Positions 24,882-35,645 of a stretch of DNA of 64,000 nucleotides are shown here, in pieces. The DNA is from Gaeumannomyces sp. JS-464 (Eukaryota; Ascomycota; Sordariomycetes; Magnaporthales; Magnaporthaceae), in assembly GCA_002197995.1 (NCBI GenBank), contig NGZR01000009.1, forward strand, positions 682,001-746,000, given 5' to 3'. Under the pieces are notes generated by a model. That model did no database searches, was not told the DNA's origin, and saw only the letters and a program-made list of their open reading frames with translations. Numbering within the stretch: the first letter of the stretch is position 1; each line of letters starts with the position of its first letter. The translations under genes and the position numbers were made by a program.

Positions 24882-25815
24882 TTTAGGGGCATCATGGTAT
24901 ATACAGAGGTATCTTTTCTTTTGGATATGCCCTTTTTTGCGTTCAGATATATCTGCAACTGGTTTCAGCTTGCCCCCATCGTTACAGCACATAAAGACGG
25001 CGCTTGCATATCGCGTGGGCATTGTGTTTACTTGGCATATAAATGGGTTGGAGATCAGCAATATATCTCCCTCGGTTAGAATGCCCTACAGAAGCGGCAT
25101 GAATCTCCTGACAAACCGGCACAAGATTACCCTGTTTTGGTTTCTCGTGCATATCTGCTGCGCTTACGGATGTCATTCAGTTTAACGTTAAGGCCTGTGT
25201 CGGGTGCAACACGTATTTGCAGTGGATGCGATATACCAAGTGGGCTGAGATGGACACGCCCATCGACCCTGCGCATCGTATGGAGTAGCTGGGAAGTTCG
25301 TGTCGGGGAGAGGCTCTCGGAGCGGGAGAGGGCTGTGGAGCCCCGGACGCGGGGGGCGACGGCTTGGGAGGAGGCCATCTTGACTTGACACCGTGGCCGT
25401 GGCCATTGCGTTGCGCCGGCTCCAGGATCTCGACGCCCCTGCCTGCTGAATGCCAGTCAGGGATTTTGGACCGTCCTCGAGTATAACAAGAGTACCTCCA
25501 ACCAGAGGCTCGTCTATTCTTCTTTTAAAGCGACGTGGGCGTTTGTCAAGCACTTTTCCAGACCTGTCACTCGGCTCGCCTGCAAAAACAGCGCATCTCA
25601 GTACGCTTTTCGCTCTCGATTTGTCGACGCCCCTCCTCACCACTTCGTATACACCTCGCCGGATTAAATATCCCAAGGCGAGGCAGCTTTAATGGGAGGG
25701 GTTGAAGGAGGACGCTGATGCCCGTTCTCGAAGCTGCGCCGACAAATCCAAACCCAGGCTGCCACTCGGGGCAAGCTCGAGTACCCCCTCTCCCACCAGC
25801 CGAACAAAAACGAAC
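24882..25815. other. Intergenic, no recognisable gene
   Basis: 3' flank of the aspartic protease and upstream sequence of the DUF4267-like fragment. Only GC-bias open frames. Confidence 0.4.
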
Positions 25816-26040
25816 ATGTCGCCGCTTTCACAATCGCCCTTTCTTCCATGGGCGGCGTACGCCTTTGGCGGCACCATCGCAGGCTTCATCGCCAGCGCGA
25901 TCGCGCGGCCCACGCACCTGCTGCTGACCTTTTCGAGTTCGCGCCGCCCACAAGCGCCCGCAGACCCGCGCATGCTGATGGTTGTCTACGGCGTGCGCAA
26001 CATCTTCGTTGGGCGCCGCCATCTTTACCGCCGGCCTTGA
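25816..26040 (+). pseudogene. DUF4267-like small membrane protein, truncated and frameshifted
   Basis: The ATG at 25816 gives MSPLSQSPFLPWAAYAFGGT with a first membrane segment (AFGGTIAGFIASAIA), then PADPRMLMVVYGVRNIFVG, which matches the start of the DUF4267 family of small fungal membrane proteins. The frame then changes: the neighbouring frame reads AAIFTAGL, the expected second membrane helix, before similarity stops. The remaining helices and C-terminus are missing. Function of the family is unknown. Confidence 0.5.
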
Positions 26041-26699
26041 CTGCCCCTCCTTTCACCTTCGGTTGACTGAGGCCCTGGTAGCACCCGCCGGCTGCTTTAG
26101 GCGCGAGTCATATGGGCCAAGTGCAGCATGAAGTGGTCTAGGTGGAGACACAGCATGCAAAAAAACATACAACACTGAGGATTCCCCAGTGGTCACCCCT
26201 TCGAACCCACAGTAGGCTCGTTGGTCCCCCGCAACCCCGGCCGGACCCAGGGGTGGTCCCAAGGACCCCCCGCCTGGCCTCGCCCCTTTTCCGGCACACC
26301 CGCCGGCCGAACGCACTACTACCACCGCTGCGCTTACAACGCCCCGGCGTCTTTACGCCCTACTGCCGATCGCCCGCTCACTAATAAGGAGCGCCGGAAT
26401 ACGGCCCGACCTCCGTGTGCCTTCGGGTTTAATTTGTTAGCCGCCGCATAGCAGCACTATGGCCTGGTGTAAATAGCTTAGGCAGCGCTAGCACGTCGTA
26501 TGCCCCTTGGGAGGCAGGGACTGGTAGATCCCGATTTACCGACGTTAAATATACTCCTCCTCCTCCTTTCCTTTAACTGATTGACCAGTTTGATATCTGG
26601 CCCATATGCGCGATCGCCGGCGAGGCGTAGAATGTATTCCTTTTGCCTTTTTTCGTTGATTTCGTAAAACTGGCGCCATTTAAACCTGGAGGGTTGGTA
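26041..26699. other. No gene recognised
   Basis: Mixed-composition sequence between the DUF4267-like fragment and the helicase remnant; nothing supported. Confidence 0.35.
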
Positions 26700-27609
26700 T
26701 CGTTGTTGTGTTGAACAGAGGGGAAAAAATGAGGGGGCGGGGTAAAATTTGCGTTTTTTTTTTGATTAGGTACTGTACTACCCCGCTAAAATCGAGCTTC
26801 CCCCGCCGGCTTTCGTTCCGCCCGGAACCGGACCAGCGGAATTTCCAACCAGAACCCCCACCGACTTCCCCCTGCTCGGGCGGTACATGGCTTGAAGCGC
26901 GTCCGGTAATATTTTCGGGCGCCCTTTTGGAGCCCGTTTTTGTAACCCATCTGTGCCGTGCAACTACGCCGGCGCTTGGAGGAGCCCCATCTTTGCCGTC
27001 GTCGAGCCAACCATCATCTACCCCAAATTCGCCCCGTTCTAGCTCGGAGTTGCACTGTGCGGGAGCAAGTCTGCCAGCTCCCCGTCTCGGGCAACCCGAC
27101 CAACCGCACAAACTCGGCCTCGTCCGCCGGCCTCAACGTCGCCATCAAATACAACATCTGCATCTCCGCCTTAACCAACCCGCGCAGCCCCAACAACCGC
27201 ATCCTCCAACTGCCCCCCGCCCCCGAATCCAACACCATGTGGCACTCGTTCACCACGATCCGGTCCAACCGGCCCATCGCCCGCTGCCGGTTGATGAAAT
27301 GCCCAAATCTTTCCCCCACCGCCGACTCTGGCGTCACCACCACGACCGTCAACCCGATCAGGAACGCCGGCGGCGGCAACACGAACAACATGCTTTTGCC
27401 CCGCCCGTGCCCATCAGAACCATTCTGGGGGTGGCCTGCTGCTGCATGATCGCCCGTAACGCCGGGCCCTGCACCCTTCGAAACTCCACTCCCTCCCCCA
27501 TTATCCGTCGCAACTGCGCCCCCAAAACCACCTGCCGCATCGCCAGCAGCGGCGCCTTACGTCCGCCCTCTTTCTCGGGCACAACCCGCAGGCAGAGCCA
27601 TGTCTCCAA
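26700..27609 (-). pseudogene. RecQ/TLH-like DEAD-box helicase remnant
   Basis: Reading the minus strand: VQGPALRAIMQQQATPRMVL, then the Walker A (motif I) region as MGTG followed one frame over by GKSMLFVLP; one G is missing in the run GGGG near 27400. Next come VVVVTPESAVGERF, the motif II region IVVNECHMVLD (the usual DECH is changed to NECH), LRGLVKAEMQMLYLMATL (motif III, TATL changed to MATL) and PADEAEFVRLVGLPE. This order matches fungal telomere-linked RecQ-like helicases, which are typically found in subtelomeres. Only the first RecA-like lobe is recognisable. With both motif II and III altered, it is probably inactive irrespective of the frameshift. Confidence 0.65.
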
Positions 27610-27989
27610 CCCACTGCTTCTTCATCATGGCCACTCAGAAGCAGCGGCAGCAACAGGCAGAAGCAACAGCAGAAGCGACGTGACACCGTTGCTTTCGTTA
27701 TATATGTACTTAGCTCTTGAAGGCCACGGGGTGGTCCAAGACATCAATGACGCTATCGCGCAGCAAAGACCCCTATGCGCCAGACACCATGACGGTGACA
27801 ATCGCCTGCGTCAAGGCCCTGGTGTCGACTTCGAGAGGCTCTGGCACCAGCGGCAACGGGGGTCCAGGAGGATGCACCCCAAGAGTACGATATGGCACAA
27901 GGAGAGACACCAGCCGGGTTCATGGGAACGCTAGCAGATATACGCATTTAGTTCACTTTTGCTAGTTCTGCGCTGATTACGGCCTGGGT

Positions 27990-29606
27990 TTACTGTTCCC
28001 GGTACGTGTGGAAAAACTCGGCAACGTCGGCCGCGAGCAGCTCTGGGAGTTCGTACGCTGGAAAGTGGCCGCCCCGGTCGTGCGCCCGCCACCAGACGAC
28101 ATTGTTATGCTCCTCTGCCACGGGCCGCGGCGCCATAGCGCGCTCTTTGGCGAAATGGCTGACCCCAACGGGTACTTCGACGTAGTCCCGCCCCAGACGT
28201 TCCCAAGCGGCCGTGAAGACCGACGGGGGGTTTTCGCGGTACATCAGCATGGCCGTCGTCGGCCCCGGGAAATAGTCTACCAACATTTAGCCTCTTGTTC
28301 TTCCATCGGCGGAACGTTGTACGAAATAGCGAAAAAAAAAAAGGTAGGTAACTTACGGATCAATGTCCAGGTGATGAGCTCTTCTGGTGTCCAATGCTTG
28401 ATTTTGGTGTCGGACCAGAGCAGTATTTTGTCAGTCATCCAAGCAAGCATTCCCACGGGCGAATCGTGCAAGGCGTACTACCCAGTGAGACCAACGTGTT
28501 AGTTTCCTTCCCCAAGGATTAAGCGGCGTGATTCCGTCAGTTGCTTCCGCATTGTATGCGGCTTAAAATAAGGTGAGGGACTGATAGCGAAAGGCGGACG
28601 TAGCAAATAAAAGAGGACGTACACCAATGGTGCGAGGCTTCTGCCAATTGAGCTGCCGGTAGGCGGAACTGGCGAAGAGAACCATTTGGGCCATACTGCC
28701 AGTGCCCGTTCGGCTGGGGTCAACTGTTCGCTGGCGGGTTGGATGGTTTCATCTTTCCACGAAACAACCTGTACGTCGCCTATATATCAGTTTCTGCCGA
28801 ACGTAAGGATCCTCTGTCTTTGCTTCAGTTCGACTCACAATGTTGAGGTGGAGGCCTGCAACAGACCGAGGATACCGCATGGCAACAGTCCGCGCGATAA
28901 TAGAGCCCCAGTCGCCTGCTTGCACGACGTAAGATTCGTAGCCCAGTTTCGACATGAGCTGGTGCATGGCGTCCGCCACCTGGACGACGGTGAAGCCGGC
29001 CTGCCTCGGATAGCCGGAAAAACCGTAGCCCGGGAGGCTCGGGGCCACAACATCGAAGCCGGCTTCAAGGAGCCGTGGCAGGATGCCTTGCACTTCGAGA
29101 AAAGAGCCAGGCCAGCCGTGCAGAAACAGCAGCGGGAGCGGGCGGCGCCCGTCTGCAGAAGGAGGAGCTTTCGCATGCACAAAGTGCACCTCGAACGGGT
29201 CGAACCTGTCGACGTCGACTTCGACTCGCATCTTGAATTGCGGCATCTCGTTGAGACGCGCCTCGACCGATCGCCAGTCGTACGCTGTCCGCCAGTATTC
29301 GAGCGTATCACGCATCAGGCCTATCGTCACGCCCCCTTCGCCCTCCTCCCCCATTCGCTGTCAGAGAAGTTTTCCGGCAGCCGAGCGGACTCCAGCTTCT
29401 TCCGCAGAAGCTCCAACTCCGACTCGGCGATATGGATCTTTGCGGCTCGGTTCCGGGTTCGGCCAGAGGCAGGCGGCATAATTGTCAGCGAACAGCAGCG
29501 GGAGCAGCGCGAATAACCCCCTCTTTCGCGGGGGCGAGGGGTTTGGAAGAGTGCCTCGCCAGCTGGTAACAGAACGCACCTTGAAAGGCTGAATTGTTTC
29601 GGCCAT
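27990..29606 (-). CDS. Epoxide hydrolase (alpha/beta-hydrolase with N-terminal EHN domain), one-base frameshift
   Basis: Exons are 29580-29606, 28839-29437, 28625-28768, 28357-28477 and 27990-28276; introns of 142, 70, 147 and 80 bp all have GT-AG ends and matching phases. The start MAETIQPFK|IHIAESELELLRKKL is the typical EHN N-terminus. The catalytic core has the oxyanion motif LFLHGWPGSF, the nucleophile Asp in QAGDWGSIIAR, a lid with HDSPVGMLAWM and WTPEELITWTL, and the charge-relay His in DRGGHFPAYE. Family members open epoxides to vicinal diols. One base is missing in a run of five G near 29350 (SDSEWG|EEGEGGVTIGL); with it the CDS is 1179 nt, 392 aa. The gene faces the P450 at 30625, so the two could act in sequence. 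Confidence 0.85.
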
Positions 29607-30624
29607 TCTGACTCTGAAGGCAGGTGTGTGACGACAAAAGCGTACCCGTACCGAGTAGTAAATATTGGGAGGACCGGCGAAAGTAGAACGATGCAAATGT
29701 CTATACAGAAATTCTGTGGGAATAAGCAACTGTTGGGACACCAAATAGACGTCTGATGTCCTATATATATCCTCGTCCAAGCACCCAGTAGCAATGGCCA
29801 CAACGCTGGTTCCTACCTTTCCGTGTCCCAAAAGCGGCCCCTCTGTGTTAAACCGACACGCCGATGCCCCGCCCATTCGGACGACCCGACACGCCGACCG
29901 CCCACACCTGGACACGCCGAATCGAAAGGCGGAGCCCGAGTTGGGCATGCACCATATGTGATCGGCGAGGCCCTCGTAAAGTGAAAGTGAAAATGAATAA
30001 ATGACTCTTACATGATCATTGGCCATCCCCAAGAGAGTTCGGCAAAAGCGGAGCCATGGACTAAACCAACTGCGGCGCGGAGCTCTCAAGTGGTGGGGCC
30101 GGCGCGGGACACGTTTGTTTTGGTGTCTGACAAAGATGCTCAAGTGCCGCGGCCGGTGCCAGTGACGGCTTCAGCTCCCCCTTGCTCGTGTTGGCCGCGT
30201 GGCGCACTGGCCGAGCCGTGCGATACCAGTGCACCCCAAACGATGGGGGGCTCCACAAACGGACACTAGCCCGTCTCGGAGAGCCGGGGTCCGCTGCGGC
30301 TCGGTAGGACTGTTGCTGGACCCGCCGATCTCGGGAATTCGCCGGCTTTAAAGAGGCCGCGCTCGGGTGCATCCGGACTGACCGACTGGCCGAACGTGGG
30401 GTGCCCGCCGTCGGTTGGGATAGATATATGACGGGCTCCCCTACACTGAGGATGGTTCCGACCGACTCTTGGCATTGGTATCGTTGCTTGATACGACGAT
30501 TTCATATCTACCTTAACCATCAATCAACCTAACCAGTTCACTGCCATCGCTCTTTGACTCAACTCCGCAGGCTTTCCGGCAGAACAGCTATCCATCAAGC
30601 GACTACACATCCAAGGCTACTGCC
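29607..30624. promoter_or_regulatory. Shared divergent upstream region of epoxide hydrolase and P450 genes
   Basis: About 1.0 kb separates the two start codons and contains no gene. It must hold both promoters unless 5' UTRs extend further. An AT-rich TAGATATATG lies at about 30421, 200 bp before the P450 start. No specific regulator site is claimed. Confidence 0.5.
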
Positions 30625-32560
30625 ATGGCGGTCACTTCGATCAGCGCCGACACGACCTGGTTCCCCGGCGTCCTGCTGGGAGGCCACAGGTTCGACCAGC
30701 CCACCACCATTGTCGTGACCCTGTTGGCACTGGTCCTGGTCCCTGTTATCGCAAGCCACTTTCTCGGCGGGAAGGGCAGCCAGTTCCCTCTTGCCAACGC
30801 GCCCGAGCTGTTTGAGTTTCGGATCCAGAAACAATTTCAGTTTGCCCGGAATGGCATGCAGATCCTGAGCGACGCCAGAAAGCGTTTTCCCAACCAGCCC
30901 TTCACCGTCCTGAACCAGGCAGGTCCGGTCACCGTGCTGCCTCCCGACAGAGCCGTCGACATTAAGAACAACCGAGCCCTCAGCTTCCGGAGGGAGTTTA
31001 GCAGGGTGAGACACCGGGCGGTTCCGACTTCGCGACAGCCCAGGCGTTTGCGGCCAAAGCTGACCTTCTATCTTTGTTAATCCGTTGAGAATTTCCCTCT
31101 CCGCTTGCCGGGCTTGACGGCCCTTGCGTTGCTCGATCATCCCAGTGAAATTATGCAAAACCTTGTGAAGAAGCACCTAACGAAGCGTTTAAGTAATGGT
31201 TTTCCCCCTTCTGGCTATATTTATCTTCCTGCCCGCCGCTAACTCCTGAATGAACTTATGTTGCCTAGACACTGTCACTGAGCCGCTTGCTCACGAAGCC
31301 ACGTTTGCCTTGGGCAAGGTTTTGGGACAACCGTCCGGTGAGCCGCTCCGTCCAGTCCTAAGTCTCGCAGTGAGCTACTCCGCAAAAGGAACAGGTAAAA
31401 CTGACTGGGAGGGAAGATTGGACCGAGGTAAAAATCTACGATGCTATGCTGGGCCTTGTTGCACGGCTTTCATCCAGGGTCTTCCTAGGACTCGAAATCT
31501 GCCGCAACGAAACTTGGCTGGAAATTACTACTGGTTTCCCCATAAACCTCTTCAGGACTACGCGAAAGTTGCGGCTTTTTCCTTATTGGTTAAGGCCGCT
31601 AGTATACATCTTCACCCCTAGCTGCGCAGCGGTGAGAAACGAAAAGGCGCGCGCGAAGAAGATTGTCGATACCGAAATCGGCAGACGTCGAAAGGAGAGG
31701 CAGGAGTGCATCGCCAAGAGCCTCCCTCCGCCGTTCTACAACGACGCTATCGAGTGGGCCGAAATGGAAGCGGAGGGAGCGCCCTACGACCCAACCGATT
31801 TTCAACTCATAATTTCCCTGGCCGCTACCCATACCACGTCCGACCTTTTGACCCAAACGATGCTCAACCTAGCAGCGCGCCCGCAAGCCATCGAAGCGTT
31901 GAGGCAGGAGATGCTGGAAGTCCTTCCCGAGGGCGGCTGGAAAAAGACTTCGCTATACAAGCTGAAGCTCCTTGACAGTGCCATCAAGGAAGCGCAGCGT
32001 TTGAAACCGCCTTCTTTTGGTAAATTGGGACCGCCTTTATTTCCCTCAAAAGAGCGTTGCAATTTTCGCATTTGACTAATACGAGTGTTGCCGATTCGGA
32101 TAAAGACAGTTTGCGGCGCGTAGCGACCGCCGATACCGAACTGCCTGGCGGCCTCAAAGTTTTTGAAGGCCAACGCATAGCTCTGGATAGCAGCAAGCTG
32201 ATGGACCCTGAAATATACCAAAACCCGGAAAAGTTCGACATCTACCGGTTTTACAACATGCGCAATTTGGAAGGCGGCGAGCACAAAGCGCAGCTCGTCT
32301 CGACGACCCCTGAGCATATGGTTTTCGGCCTGGGCAAATACGCCTGCCCGGGTCGCTTCTTCGCCGCCAACGAAATCAAGCTCGCGCTCTGCCACCTGCT
32401 TATGAAATACGACTGGAAGCTTGCCCCCGGCGCGACTTTGGAACCTGTCTTTTTCGGCACCGATGCCTTTACGCACCCCGAGAATAGGTTGCTGTACAAG
32501 CCGCGGAAGGCTGAAATCGACATGGACTCGCTCGCGGTCGAGGCCGCCGACGACGAGTAG
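30625..32560 (+). CDS. Cytochrome P450 monooxygenase, five exons, 536 aa
   Basis: Exons are 30625-31005, 31090-31192, 31269-31337, 31417-32019 and 32106-32560; introns of 84, 76, 79 and 86 bp match phases and give 537 codons with stop. The N-terminus has a membrane anchor (TIVVTLLALVLVPVIASHFL). Class-defining motifs are the I-helix SLAATHTTSD, the K-helix ExxR as KEAQRLKP, a PERF-like region with DIYRFYNMR and the haem loop FGLGKYACPGRFFAANEIK with the Cys ligand. The overall layout (ARLSSRVFLG, WLRPLVY, LPGGLKV) resembles fungal P450s related to ent-kaurene oxidase-like clans, which often act in secondary metabolism; the substrate is unknown. The protein would sit in the ER membrane and need a P450 reductase. 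The gene is intact and ends only about 1 kb before the transposon block. Confidence 0.9.
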
Positions 32561-33501
32561 ATCGCGGGGCTGGTCGGCAGGGTTTTGGAAGCCACGGACG
32601 CATCCCTACCCAGCCAATGCATTTCAGAGTTAACGACTTTGACCTGGGGAAGCGTGGTTCGCGACGGATAGGCGTTGACATCAGATAGTGTTCTTTTTCG
32701 CTGAAGTTTATTTCATTTTTATGCTACGGCTTTACGCCGTTAACGGCATATGCGTGTACGTCTTCGGCGGCTTTCTCATTACCATTTGTATTCGCCAAAG
32801 TTTACATTCCAAGGTTTTCGGGACGCAGTTTGGCTTGTTGCCACTCCGCTGTGCAGCTGCAAACTATCTTGCTAAGTGGTCGCTGTCGGAACTGGCCTGC
32901 TGGGATTTTCGGTGCGAGCCACGCTCATTAATGTTGCGAACCCTTGCGTCCTGGTGGACGCTGCCATGCTTCCGCAGTAGATCAAGATGCTCGCGCCCGG
33001 GTCCGGCTTTTACATCGACCAAGTTAACCACCCTCCCGTCCGGCAAAAACCAACGTACAGCTAAACCAGCTGTTACGACGATATGTGCCAAATGCATAAA
33101 TTAAATAAGGATAAAGCAGAATGGTGCCTTTGTAAGCCACAAATAATCGCCATGCTCCAAGCCATTCGGTTTAAATACTATAGCGAAAAGAATTACCGCG
33201 TCGTGTTTAAACTTACAAGGTTCGATAAAAAAAAAAGCTAAGGAAATTTATCACAAGTTCGATATAATGATCGAAAAAGGACTTAAAAAACCAAAAATAA
33301 ACCTTTGAAATATTAAAAAAACAAGCTCGGGATTATAAATTTTCAACCCTTCCATATGCCGAAAACTTTGTAAAAAATTACGATATTAATAAAGCATTTT
33401 TAAAAAACGGGCGGCAAATAGCCGTATTTAAGGAATTTACAACAAATATACCAAATTTACAAACACAAATAACATTTAAATATATCGGCGACGAAGTTAC
33501 G
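32561..33501. other. Boundary zone into AT-rich repeat block, with a decayed coding relic
   Basis: From 32561 to about 33100 the composition is intermediate and no gene is seen. From about 33140 it turns strongly AT-rich. On the + strand, broken frames at 33150-33500 (for example RFKYYSEKNYRVVFKLTRF, later PYAENFVKNYDINKAFLKNG) look like an old coding sequence of unknown family, interrupted by the LTR-like repeat that begins at 33502. Confidence 0.4.
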
Positions 33502-34330
33502 TGTTACGACCAAACACAAGGGACGGAGGCGGGGCAAAGGCTTAAACGGAACGCTGGGAGGAGCACTAAGTTGGATGCGTCCCCAGCCCGCCCTCGACGA
33601 GTTACGTGACAAGGTTACGTAAGTTGGATCTTTAGATCTTTGGACAAAGCCATAAATCCAAAGGGATTTTTGGATTTTTGGACAAAGCTATAAATTTAAA
33701 AGGATTTTTGGATCTTTAAATAAAGCTACAAATCTAAAGATTCGCCGCGGACAAACAGCGTATATATAAAGAATGGATTTCCTTGTACCTTAAGTAGCTT
33801 TAACTAAGGCTTCGGCATTAGTTAACCTAAGTTAGCTCCTAAGTATCCCTTAAGGCAAGCAATTAAATTGCCCTTTTAAGTTACGTGTTCCCCTTTTGTA
33901 CTTTAAATCAGTTATACTGTCCTATTTACCCCTAAAATGCCTTAGGGGCTGTTCGCCCCAACGACGGTTTTTTGTTTTTTGCATACTATTTTTGCCAACC
34001 GCCTGAGAAACCGTTTGTGGACCCGAGGCCCCCCGGCCTCGACCCATATAAAACCCTAGTAAAAATAGCATTTGGCCCGCCAGAAGTACCATTTTGGCCA
34101 GGCCAACGAGTCGGTCGGATGGAGGCCCTGCAAGCCACGTGTGGCTCTTGATCTGCAAGGGCCTGGGAGGGTTAAAGAGAGGGTAGGCCGGCCCACGGGT
34201 CAAATAAAGGAAGGGATCCAGATCACGGCGGCAGTAGGGGCTCAAAGTAAACTCGATCATTTTGGCTTCAATTTTTGGCCGTTCAATATAGCAAATATAC
34301 CGTTCAACTCGCCTTTTTTTGCTCTATCTC

Positions 34331-35574
34331 ATGGATACCTCCCCAGCCGTCTCCCGGGTCTTGTTCCGGCGCAAAGCCCGTCAACTGTTCCTCCTCTATA
34401 TGCAAGCCGTCACGGCCGCCTGCATCTCCGGGACCCTCCATGGGGTAGGCGGAGGCCTACGGACCGTGCATACGACGATATTTTCCGGCGACACCCTTCT
34501 CCGATACTGGCAAAGACCCGAGGCCGCCCTGGCCTTTCAGGAGCTCTTCCGGGTCACCCAAAGCACTTTTCTGGGCCTTTGCAACTGGCTGATCACGCAC
34601 ACGGGTCTTTCGGGATCAAAACTACTCTCTGTGCGCGAGAAAGTGGCCTGTTTCCTATATATCTGTGGGCAAGGTGTCTCTTTTCGAGTGGCGGCCCATA
34701 TCTTTGGCCACAGCCTTGCCACGATCCACCGGTACTTCCATGAGGTCCTGCAAGCCATGATCGTCCTCAACGCCGCGTTTGTGACGTTGCCGGAGGTATC
34801 GGACGTCCGGTGGCCCGATTCCAGGCGGCAGGAGGTCCGGGAGGCCTTTGCTGGGTGCCTGGGAGCCGTCGACGGGACCCTAATCAACGCCAAAGTCAGC
34901 GCGGCGGAGGGGGTCGCTTGGAGGAGTCGGAAGGGCCCGACGGCACAGAACGTTCTGGCGGCCGTAGATCACGGCGGGCGGTTCGTTTTCGTCATGGCTG
35001 GCGCCGAGGGCTCGATACACGACTCCCTGTTGCTTAGGAAGGCTCAGCAGGCCGGATTCCGTATCCCAAAGGGTCATTTTTACCTTGGAGATGCCGGCTT
35101 TTTCCAGGGCACCGGGGTAATAACCCCGTTCATGGCGACGAGGTATCACCTCCAAGAACAAGGCCTAGCCCGGCCGGAGACCCCTGCCGAGCTTTTTAAC
35201 CTGCACCATGCAAAAATGCGCGTGGTTATCGAAAGGACTTTCGGTGATCTCAAAGGTCGCTGGAAGATTATCAGGGGCACGCCCCCGGCTACGATATCCG
35301 CTCGCAGATCGATGTCGTGTTGGCCGTTACGGCCCTGCATAACTTCATTCTAGAGAGGGAATCCAGGGCATTGTCAGCATTAAATCCTGGTCCCGAACAA
35401 GCTGAAAATGAGGGAGAAAATGCATTTCAAAAGGCCTACATCGAAAGCGAGGCTGTAAGGCGAGGGCAGGAAATGGGCACAACGCAAGCGTCTTGGAGTC
35501 ACTACAGGGCTTTAATAGCCAATAGGTTATGGGCCGACTACCAGGCGTACAGGGCTCGGGAGGAAGCGCGGTAA
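34331..35574 (+). CDS. PIF/Harbinger transposase, one-base frameshift near the C-terminus
   Basis: The ATG at 34331 begins MDTSPAVSRVLFRRKARQLF. An N-terminal helical region with an HTH-like segment (GVSFRVAAHIFGHSLATIHR) precedes the DDE domain: first Asp in GCLGAVDGTLINAK, second Asp in GAEGSIHDSLLL, a supporting YLGDAGF strand and the Glu in MRVVIERTFGDLKGRWKII. The frame breaks at a run of five C near 35285 (RGTPP|GYDIRSQIDVVLAVTALHNF); adding one C gives 1245 nt, 414 aa. The enzyme would cut at the GGGGCTGTTCG termini. The recognisable catalytic triad and GC-rich sequence suggest recent activity. Confidence 0.9.
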
Positions 35575-35645
35575 TTTGCAATCGACTCGCCTCGGCGAGG
35601 GCAATTTGGAGGATATCGTGGCTTGTTGGTTGGGGCATTGGTTTA

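Noticed and set aside
2013..32560. Secondary-metabolite gene cluster
   Set aside because: A P450, GMC enzyme, hydrolases and acetyltransferase are present, but there is no polyketide, peptide or terpene synthase, transporter or pathway-specific regulator, and the genes are widely spaced.
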